This document shows, piece by piece, positions 1 to 7,871 of a stretch of 14,826 nt of DNA (within the stretch, counting starts at the first letter, position 1; each line of letters begins with the position of its first letter). The stretch comes from Dissophora ornata (Eukaryota > Mortierellomycota > Mortierellomycetes > Mortierellales > Mortierellaceae). The stretch is taken from contig MU617365.1 in assembly GCA_025201705.1 (NCBI GenBank), forward strand, positions 1 to 14,826. Direction: 5' to 3'. The position numbers and the translations under genes are program-made. The notes under the pieces are model-generated. The model was not told the DNA's origin and ran no database searches. It worked only from the letters and a program-made list of their open reading frames with translations.

Positions 1-728
1 TATTCTTACGTTTAGGTAGATTCGTTGTTCGTACGAGCTACACGTAGACTTCCAACCGGATTGGATTAAACTTGACGTCAAAAAAAAGGCTTTCTTGGTC
101 TCCTGCGCATTAAACGCATGGAATCGCCGGTGAATCAGGTCAGAGAAATCGCCACCGCTACGTCGGTGCCCCACAGCACCAGTGCGTAGTGATAATCCCA
201 ATTGGTTTTCCAATCAATAGTGTACTCACGCCTCTCAGCTGCTTCGAGGCAGTGACCAAAGGCGCGGGCACCAAAGCCTCAATACAAATCTTTGGTGGTC
301 CAGCCTGTCGGTGCATCGTCATTCTCCGCACAGATTCTCGTATTTTCCTTTCGCCCTACCATGAGGATGCTAGGCGAGAAATATTGATTATGCTCCTTAC
401 TATTATTAGCCCCTCTCGCCTTCCTCTTTCTCTCCATCTCCTGTGAGTGCGCCGCCAGGAGTCATTGGAACGAGTAAAAGACGATGGCCATATGGAAAGC
501 AAAACGCGGGCAGATTTAATCTATTAAATGTGGAGAAGGAGAGGGCGAATGGTTAACCGCAGTCAAAGTTGAACTGTCGCTGCGTTTAACTTTACTCTGT
601 GACACACGTGAATTTGCATACCAGCAGTATGTCTGTATTTTCTCACAGTTTCGACAGTACTTAATTAGGTCACACAGGTGGAAGGGAGGAGACACTCTAT
701 GGTTTCTATAGTTCTAAGTGAAAGCATC
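1..728. other. No supportable gene; AT-rich, probably non-coding
   Basis: I see no convincing coding region here. The longest open frame (189-446, plus strand, 85 residues) has no recognisable motif and no splice-site context that would tie it to a neighbour. No tRNA-like cloverleaf or long repeat was noticed by eye. The stretch lies downstream of the minus-strand finger/coiled-coil fragment and could hold decayed parts of it, but none could be read with confidence. Confidence 0.4.
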
Positions 729-1131
729 CTAGTATCTCTGGAGAAGAGGCACAAGCTTTGTCAATGGTAATACTTCATACTTTTTTACTATTAACAGTCT
801 AGACTTCAGCTCCTGCAGATCTTCGGAAAGGGATTCAAGGAGACGTTCCACAGTCTCCCCGCTGCTGCTCGACATTGTTTCAAGTGCGTTCGTATGCTAT
901 CAACACTTTTTCACGGTTGATTGATATCTGCATATTCCGACTAGTAGCCGCGATTTCCGGGCATCTGAGGATATGGCCTTTCATCGCCTTAAGAGATGAG
1001 AAGGTTCGAAAGCAGCGACAGACGTAGTCACCCAGGCAATCGCCGGAACTCGTGCCTGACCCCCTCGCCTTCGTATTCAATAGCGAAACGAGCATACCTA
1101 TCGCGTTTGTGTGCATCGTAATTGCTGCCAC
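729..1131 (-). pseudogene. Fragment with atypical C-x-C finger plus coiled-coil segment
   Basis: Two minus-strand reading frames lie in series. The first (1131 to 880) contains Y-V-C-R-C, then 12 residues, then H-I-L-R-C (first Cys at about 1020-1018), giving a C-x-C-x12-H-x3-C pattern like a shortened C2H2/C2HC zinc finger. It ends at TGA 882-880. One frame away, an ATG at 875-873 opens 48 codons beginning MSSSSGETVERLLESLSEDL, a heptad-like amphipathic stretch, ending at 731-729. The frame upstream of that ATG is open for seven codons, so the two pieces probably belonged to one protein split by a frameshift or a missed intron. No function is assigned. The same finger spacing recurs in the opposite orientation near 1936. 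It could also be a chance frame, but two coding-like pieces in order argue against that. Confidence 0.4.
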
Positions 1132-1323
1132 ACTTGGGAGTCCTAGAGCAGGTAGCGACTGATGTGTAGGGGCTACACCTAGCCTTCTTAGGGTTCTTCA
1201 TGGTGTAGAGGGCGTTTTCACTGTTACACTGTTAGAGCGCCTTTCATCCGCTTTTTTAAGGCCAGCACTGTAGCATGTGCCCGTTGCATGTGGGTCACAG
1301 ACAAGCACCTTCTCATCGAGGTG

Positions 1324-1685
1324 GGGTGTGTGTTTCTTCTCTGCTGGTGAGGGATTGGAGCTACATGGTATGCAGTTAGTGCGTCAAAGTGCCTCGAAAT
1401 GTCTTTTCGTCAGGGCGTCTGTGTTAGGGAGGGACAGCCGGGGTGTGTGTTTCTAGAGGATTGGATCTGCATGGGAGGGATGGCATCTTCTCGCCGTCTC
1501 GCCGGGGGGTGTGTTTCTTCTCTGCTGGAGAGAGTTTGGATATGCATGACATGCAGTTAGTGCGTTAAAGTGCCTCGAAATGTAGTGTGTGTTTCGTCGG
1601 GGTGTGCATTACTTCTCTGCAAGGCAGGGATTAGAGTTGCATGACATGCAGTTTGGGCGTTAAAGCTCCTTGAAGTGCCTCTTAG
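1324..1685. repeat. Diverged tandem repeat block (three units plus a partial)
   Basis: At least three related units of about 75 to 85 bases occur at about 1324-1402, 1506-1583 and 1600-1681, with a shorter relative at 1441-1480. Shared pieces are GTGTGTTTCTTCTCTGC near the start, GCATGACATGCAGTT (or CTACATGGTATGCAGTT) in the middle, and GCGTTAAAGTGCCTCGAAATG near the end with single-base changes. Spacing between unit starts is roughly 182 and 94 bases, so this is an irregular, ageing array. No open frame runs through it. The bases at 1132-1323 just before it hold no gene that I can see. Confidence 0.7.
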
Positions 1686-1749
1686 TGTGTTCTCTGTGTG
1701 CAGCCAAGGTGTGTGTTTGTTCCAACGTTTTCTACATTTTCGCCAGTAA

Positions 1750-2529
1750 CCACAAGCGCCAAATCGCGGTGTACATTCACCAACTGCTTGTACAACTCTA
1801 GTAAAGCCCCTGTCAGGTGGACCGACTCACGGTCCCAACAAACCCGTGCACAGACGACTCTCTGACTACATCCACAAGCGTAATGAGACCCATTTCACTT
1901 TTGAACGCAAACCCTGCGACGCACACAGGTACGTTTGCGTTTGTGGAACTTCTCACCAGTTGCACAACGGGTTGAAAAAGCATGTCCAAGGAGAGTTTAC
2001 GAGCGATAGAAAGCCATGCTTCAGGGTCCTCTACATCTCCAGGGCTCCTCTGTCGACTACCAAGGACAATTACGTGTTGGAGATCAAGAAACTTCGCGCT
2101 CAGGTCAGAGCGATAACAGAGTCCCTTAAAGAAGTACTTGAGCAACAACAGTTTAGGACCATCGCAGATCGAAATAAAAGTCATTAATGCACAAGCGAAA
2201 ATTGTGCGCAATTAAAAGAACGCGTAACTCGTTTAGTTGCAGTCTATGGGGGCTCTAGCGGGACCTCTTGTGGAACCTCTGGGCAGAATCCTCTCAAATT
2301 TGTTAGTCGACCCAGCACGAACGATATGTCCATGAATCGTGTCCAGCGCCAATATTATTCTCTGCTCCAAGGTATAATTCACTTCGGTTTGGACCATCTC
2401 TCGAAGGACAGCGTAAACCATGCAGGCTCCTCTACGTCCATCTCATCCCTTTCCTGCTGCAGTGCAGGCTTTGATATATACTGTTCTTGTCCACCTCTAA
2501 GTTGCCTGTTCCGAAGTTGCCATTACTGA
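1750..2529 (+). pseudogene. Finger/coiled-coil fragment, interrupted by one in-frame stop
   Basis: One plus-strand frame is open from 1750 to 2529 except for a single TAA at 2185-2187. It holds Y-V-C-V-C (first Cys codon at 1936), 12 residues, then His (1981-1983), the same C-x-C-x12-H spacing as the minus-strand fragment at 1020-961. A heptad-like segment follows around 2070-2160 (LEIKKLRAQVRAITESLKEV) and seems to continue after the stop (QLKERVTRLV). No ATG lies before the finger in this frame, so the true start is missing, spliced in from upstream, or lost. The part beyond about 2330 overlaps, on the opposite strand, the tail of the recombinase remnant and may not be coding. I do not recognise the family. 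A degenerate gene is likelier than a live one, though the TAA could lie in an unseen intron. Confidence 0.42.
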
Positions 2530-3605
2530 AGGTCCCGCTGCCGTAGCTGAAGTTCGACATCCTCAGCTTCTTTTAAAGTACCCTGTACATCTTTCAATAT
2601 CGACCTAAGTGTTCGATAAAATTTAACACGACTTTCGTGAAGGTCGCTCCTCGTGTCTGTCCGTACGTTCTTGAGATCATCCAATGAAGAATGTATAGCT
2701 TCTGAAATGGTGTTGCTGATTGATGATAACCATGTATGCTTGTGATGATACATTCTTCGTTCGAATGCACTCATCAGGTCCACATTAAGTTTTCTGTCAA
2801 TGCCGTTGAGCCTAGATTTAGCCGCGCGAAAATCGGAATGCATCGCATGGTGCGTTGGTACGAAAACTGTCTGAGAGAGGCGATGATTCTGCCCTCATAG
2901 CTGAATCTTGAAATCTGTAAACATGGCGCATCTGAAGACTGGAAGGCTAAAAACATGGTGTAACCCATAGTCGCATGCAGGATCGTCCCTGAGATCTAAA
3001 AGGACCGCAGCATCTTGTAAAACCACCTTACGCAGATGGAGCAGTAGCGCGATAGTAAAAGACCAGATGGATCAGGGTTTAGCCTAATGTCATCATGCCG
3101 TCCATATGCTGGCTTGCGGTCCAACATAATGTTCTCGGTGACAGCGAGTCAGTCTGGATGGCCGTTGAAGCAGGACTCGATGAATGGAAAGATCTGTCTT
3201 TGGAGCTCGACTGGCGGGACGTGGGTGTTCCGTGGAAGCCAGAATGTCTCGTTCGGCGTTGTGAAGCCGGCCATACGCATAGCGACATCCGACGGGATCC
3301 TACATAAGCAATGCGTGGCAAGGCGCTGCTTGGCCCATCCGCCATGTTGCGTAATGGAGGCGATGTCGGCTCTTATTGCTTGAGCATGACGTGCCCGGGA
3401 TCCTCGGTATCTATGGGTCACTTTGTTCGGTTTGTGCATTCTGAGATGACTTAAAATGTACCGACTGGCTGATTTTCTTATTGCTATTACGACCATGGAT
3501 CAGATGCAGTCCTGCCCAGTTCTCGCCAGGGGCTGTGAAGTCGGGGGGTGGGGGGACGGCTTTCAAACTGAAATAGAGACTATATTCATAACTATAAGAT
3601 AAAGC
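2379..3605 (-). pseudogene. Decayed Ndc10-like / Crypton-type tyrosine recombinase
   Basis: Read on the minus strand, successive segments match the order I know from fungal Ndc10-like (CBF3 subunit domain 2) / Crypton recombinases. About 3600-3440, frame A: an aromatic stretch, PPPDFTAPGENW, then LHLIHGRNSN. About 3436-3152, frame B: NKVTHRYRGSRARHAQ, a GGW, a CLCRIPSD element, RMAGF, FWLPRN and LQRQIFPFIE, ending at TGA 3151-3149. From about 3044, back in frame A: LLHLRKVVLQDAAVLL then HHVFSLPVFR. A charged helical region (2843-2526) follows, with a TGA at 2897-2895, a TAA at 2525-2523 and a TGA at 2381-2379. Intact relatives normally read these blocks in one frame, so at least two frameshifts and two or three nonsense mutations have accumulated. 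Such proteins are carried by Crypton-type DNA transposons or domesticated as DNA-binding proteins. Family assignment is from memory of motif order, not a search. N-terminal parts may lie above 3605 but were not readable. Confidence 0.68.
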
Positions 3606-3628
3606 AGGCCCTCCCAGTAACCTAAAAT

Positions 3629-3891
3629 TTAGGCACTACTTGTCAGTTTCAATTCAATGAACTTATCTGAAGTCGAACCATGGCCTAGAATTTTGGGTGC
3701 GTCGCTGGGATCGTCATTTCTGACTGATAGATGCACTTGGGCCAATAGATGACACTTCGCTTGCAATATCGAAAATGAGGACGAAGCGTCAGAGTGTGGG
3801 TCCATGTCAACTATATCACTGCCCTCCATTGAGAAAGTGAAGCCTGGTGAAATGTGGTCGAGGGATTGCCCTTCGAATGACAAGAAATCCA
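3629..3891 (-). other. Possible orphan exon of unknown protein
   Basis: A minus-strand frame of about 87 codons (3891 to 3629) follows a good 3' splice-site look-alike: a T-rich run ending TTTTGTGCAG just above 3891. The predicted peptide is acidic and Ser-rich in the middle (SMEGSDIVDMDPHSDASSSF) and has no motif I recognise. It ends at a stop just upstream of the recombinase remnant, so it may be a decayed N-terminal part of that element or a fragment of another gene. No matching upstream exon was found. Confidence 0.2.
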
Positions 3892-3910
3892 CTGCACAAA
3901 ACAATAACAA

Positions 3911-4847
3911 TGAGATGTTTTAATACATTATGGCTAATACGAGGGACATGCACACATGGTGTAGACGAAGAAGCGCCTCCACTGGTTAGTCCGCGGGCTC
4001 TTAACTGATAATTGACTGGTCAACTTTATTTGCTGGTCAACCTAAATTAGCAGCACAGCAGCAGGAGCAAGACTTCCGTGATAAATTTTTTCCAACTCAG
4101 AAGAGTCGCAAAGTCGACAGAAAGGACCACGAAGCCAAGTCTGCCAGTTTTTTGTTTTTGGCGGGTTCAGTGAAGGAATGCACCCATTAAAATTTCCTTA
4201 TCCAAATGCCCGTCGACTTCTGAACATGTTTGGCTGCTCTGTATATTAACTGCCATGATCATCTCTGCGCTAAGGAAACCCAAGGGGTTCATGCAAATCA
4301 TAACTGCTGCAACATCCAAAGCTGTCTCAGGGGAGTGCATCACCTCCCGCGGGGGACGATCCATTGTTGCTTCTTCAATTGGGCATACAACTGGAAGTCA
4401 CAGAGGCGATACAACAGACTTCATCCGTAATTGCTGGAGATAAAAACATTGCGCGAATGACGTGAGATGGCGGCAGTGACCGAATTCATAGCCGTTTCAC
4501 TGAATTTCTTTATTTTTTGTTGTGAGTGAGAGCAGGAGGCAGTGTTAGTCTAAAACAAGCAAAATCGCAGGCGCCTCTCGTGTCTCGCACTTCGTGGCAA
4601 TGGCCATTTCCTCGACAATACTGGTGTGGAGGCCCCAGAGTACAATCAAAACATGCTGATGTCTTCTGTGGCACTTCTTGCAACGCACAGCCTGCCTCTT
4701 TTCCAAACTCCTGAATGTTATATTATGCGCGCCCCGGCGCATAAATCATATTCATATTCATATAAAAAGAGTACATGTCCCCCGCCGCACAGTATCTTCC
4801 CGTTCCACATCCACCACTCCAACAAGAGTCAAGCACCTGTATTCACA
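3911..4847. other. No supportable gene; upstream region of the aminotransferase gene
   Basis: Several short overlapping frames exist at 4167-4443 and 4526-4865 on both strands, none over 80 residues and none with recognisable motifs or start/splice context. At 4011-4038 the octamer TGGTCAAC occurs twice in direct orientation 17 bases apart, and the first copy sits in a near-palindrome (TTGACTGGTCAA). The right part, from about 4750, becomes C/T-rich and probably belongs to the promoter of the gene starting at 5012. Confidence 0.4.
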
Positions 4848-4855
4848 TATATAAA
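4848..4855 (+). promoter_or_regulatory. Candidate TATA box of the aminotransferase gene
   Basis: TATATAAA lies about 160 bases before the ATG at 5012, followed by a C/T-rich leader, a common layout in fungal promoters. A second AT-rich element (TTTATAATTTATAC, about 4983-4996) is too close to the ATG to be the main TATA unless the leader is very short. No transcription start can be fixed from sequence alone. Confidence 0.45.
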
Positions 4856-5011
4856 GAAGCTTTAAATTTCTTTAATTCTGCCCCTCACTTCCTCACACTT
4901 CTTCCCACTTAATTGCATCTCAAATCGAGTGTCCGAAAAACAACCTTGTGCTGAATTGACCTTCCCTCGCCCTTGTTCCCCTCTTTATAATTTATACAAC
5001 AACATTCCATC

Positions 5012-7796
5012 ATGGACCCTCGAGTTCAATTGGCCGACTGGGCTAAATTGCGTCAAAAGAACCCACAGTTTCTCCTGAACGAGATCCAAGGCAGCATTAT
5101 TGCGTCGCCTACAATCGCCAACCCATGTTTTGGCAAGAAGAAATCCATCTATACAGATTTCTTTGCTTCGTCCAAACCCCTGATGAAGTTCGAATCGATT
5201 ATGACTGAGACGGTCTTACCCTTCTATGCCAACACTCATACATCGACAACGTCAACCTCCAAGAGCACGTCGACGAGTGTCAAACTCGCACGGGAGACGA
5301 TCCGTCGCTGCACTAACGCCGTTGCTACACCAGGACATGAACACCAAGCCGCGGTTATATTTAGCGGGTAACTTTAAACGGAATATCCCATACAGACATG
5401 CAACTCCTTCTCAAGGTACCTTCTGTGTCTTCCCACATGCATACGCTAACCATTTCAATATCTGTTTTTATTTATGGCCTCAGGGATGGTTCAACATCCG
5501 CAATCAACAAAATTCGAAACGTTTTTCGTCTAGCCGACGAGGCGTATTGGATTCGCAAAGCTGCATTTCCATGCACAGTACTACCAACAGCAGTTGGAGC
5601 TGCATCCCCATCCTTTGCTTCGTCCTGCTCACACATCCCTGAAAAGTTTACTTCTCTTCCCGTGCATCCCGGCGTTACACCAAATACCCCTACGCCGTCC
5701 CCCCCATTGTCACCATTGACCATCAGTCCTGCACGCCTATCAGCAGATTGCCGCCCAGTAGTGTTTCTATCTATCCAAGAACATCATTCAAACCTTTTGC
5801 CTTGGCGCGAGAGTTGCGCCGATGTGATAGTCATTCCCGAGAACTCGGTATCACATCAATTGGATCTGCAGGTTTTAGAGCAACAATTGATCGCGTATCA
5901 ACATCGCCCGCTCAAGTTGGGAACGTTCTCTGCCGGAAGCAACTTGACAGGAGTGCTGGTGCGTTTACTAAACCATCCAATCTAAGTTGCATCCAAGTCG
6001 ACATGAATTGTGGTCTGATTTTTGCATTTCCAATTTTATCATAGAACGATACCGTGGCCATTTCCGAGCTCCTGCACAAGTATGGGGCCTTTGCATTCTA
6101 CGACTATGCTGGTGTTGGGCCCTACACCACCGTCGACATGAATCCACCTCCTTCCGCCTCTTCCACACCGGGAGAAAAGAACCTTGCCTACAAGGATGGG
6201 GTTTTCATCTCCACTCACAAATTCCTCGGCGGGCCTGGCGCCTCCGGTGTCCTCGTCGCTCGTCTCAAAGTATTTGACTGGATCGATCAACACAGCGCCA
6301 CGGAGCGAAACGAGTACATACCTGCCACGCCCGGCGGTGGAACCGTTGATATGGTCCTCCAGGGCCGACACAAATATACCCATAATGTCCTCGCCCGCGA
6401 AGAAGCCGGAACCCCTAATATCTTGGCGACGATTCGAACAGGCCTCGTCTTTCAGTTACAAGAAATCGTCAATCCGGAATGGATCTTGCAGAAGGAATAC
6501 AAGTTGGCCAAGACGGTGTTGGCGAGACTGACCGCGCCGACGTTGGCCCAGAGCGTGCATGTCTTAGGATCCGCGGAGCAAGATAGAGTTGCCGTCTTCA
6601 GCTTGACCATTGCGGTGCCCAAATTTTTGAGTCGAGATCAGAAACAGCCGTTGCAGATACATTATGCATTGCTGAGTACGATCATGAACGATTTCTTTGG
6701 GGTTGAGATGAGAGGTGGATGCATGTGTGCTGGGCCTTATGCCTCACAACTGTTAAAGTTTGATGCGGAGAAGGAGGATGCGTTCTGGAGACTGCTGTTA
6801 GGTGGGGATGCTGGATTCAATGATGCTGTTAGACCCAACATCCACAAACAAGATCTCTACTCCAAGAGTCTTAAGCCGGGTTTTGTCCGCTTCAGTTTCT
6901 CCTACTTTGCCAGGAAGAAGGATGTCGAGTTTGTAGTCCAATCCCTCGAATGGGTCGCCCAATACGGCTATCTCCTCATCCCAATCTACAAACTTGATGC
7001 CAAGTCTGGAGAGTGGAGTGTTCGGGAGGCTGTCCGCAAGGCTGTCTCGAACGAAATCCTTGGCAGTCGCAGAACATCCGGCCTTCGCAAACATTGCATC
7101 CCTGCCGCGATCGATTGTATCTATGGACTCCAAAAGTTGTTTCGGGAGCAGGCCAACCCCACGTGGCCGCGGGCATCTCCTCCAACACAATCACCATATC
7201 TGGTGCCTGACGCCACTGCAAACCTGCAGCGGCGTTGCAACAGCTCCGGTGAAATGGATGGTGGTCGCCATGGTTCTAAGGTCCTTGCGTCGCTTAGCAA
7301 GGCAAAATGGTCACTTACTGATCTTTTTACAGCCACTCTGCAAAAACCTGGTGGTGACCATCGTACAGAGACAACAGCGCGTTCGAGGCAGCAACACAGC
7401 GATGGTGAGGAAACAGGGGTTAACAAGCACCACATTAGCGGCTTGTATAAACCTGACATCAATAGCCTTCCAGCGGATACCCCAGTGACTCCTAGATGTC
7501 ACTCTGCATCGTCACTCTCAACAATATCGGACACTCCTACTGCAAACACCACTGTAAAGAAACCGAGCATCTTTTCGGCCGCCCGCCACCTCTCTGCCAA
7601 AGAACGACGGCTTTTGGCTGATGCATTAGAGGAGCTCGAGTGGGGAAAGTTACAGGCAGAGGTCGAAGCTATAGAGACCAGTGAGCTGGCCAAGAATCTG
7701 AGGTGGTTTGTGACGCCTCTAGAAGTCGCCAAGTTGTACACTCAGGAGTTGGTGAACCCTTCGGCGACTTCGCCTTTTCCAAAACGCATCAGATAG
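5012..7796 (+). CDS. Class V aminotransferase / cysteine-desulfurase-like PLP enzyme
   Basis: Three exons, 5012-5367, 5484-5958 and 6045-7796, give 860 residues. Introns are 116 and 86 bases, GT-AG, and phases close exactly (the first splits a Gly codon; the second is phase 0). The ATG has A at -3 and G at +4. Fold-type I PLP signatures are in order: YTDFFAS and LPFYANTHT near the N-terminus; FSGDGSTSAINK across the first junction; EHHSNLLPW with His219 in the place of the cofactor-stacking His; YDYAG with Asp297; STHKF with Lys336, the expected Schiff-base lysine; PGGGTV; EEAGTPNI; and RGGCMCAGPY, where Cys505 aligns with the catalytic Cys of SufS-type desulfurases. The catalytic part ends near residue 600. 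The remaining 250 residues are low-complexity, then helical at the end (about 786-860, with RWFVTPLEVAKLY). It may release sulfur from cysteine or act on another amino acid; the substrate cannot be told. No organelle-targeting sequence is obvious. Confidence 0.9.
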
Positions 7797-7871
7797 GGTG
7801 ACAAAAGCAAATATAGTAGCAAAGGCAAAATAATCTAATATACATTTTCTACGCATAACTTAAAATGGACG

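Noticed and set aside
1324..1685. CRISPR-like array
   Set aside because: Units are long, diverged and unevenly spaced without unique spacers, and the window is eukaryotic in gene structure.
1813..2211. 132-residue minus-strand open frame
   Set aside because: It is antisense to the plus-strand finger/coiled-coil fragment, which shows a Cys/His pattern shared with another locus; the minus product has no recognisable feature.
3079..3383. Plus-strand frames of 70 to 98 residues
   Set aside because: They lie opposite the recombinase core, whose motif order on the minus strand is far more convincing.
5968..7741. Several minus-strand frames (66 to 130 residues) across the aminotransferase gene
   Set aside because: They are shadows of exon 3, which carries PLP-enzyme motifs on the plus strand.
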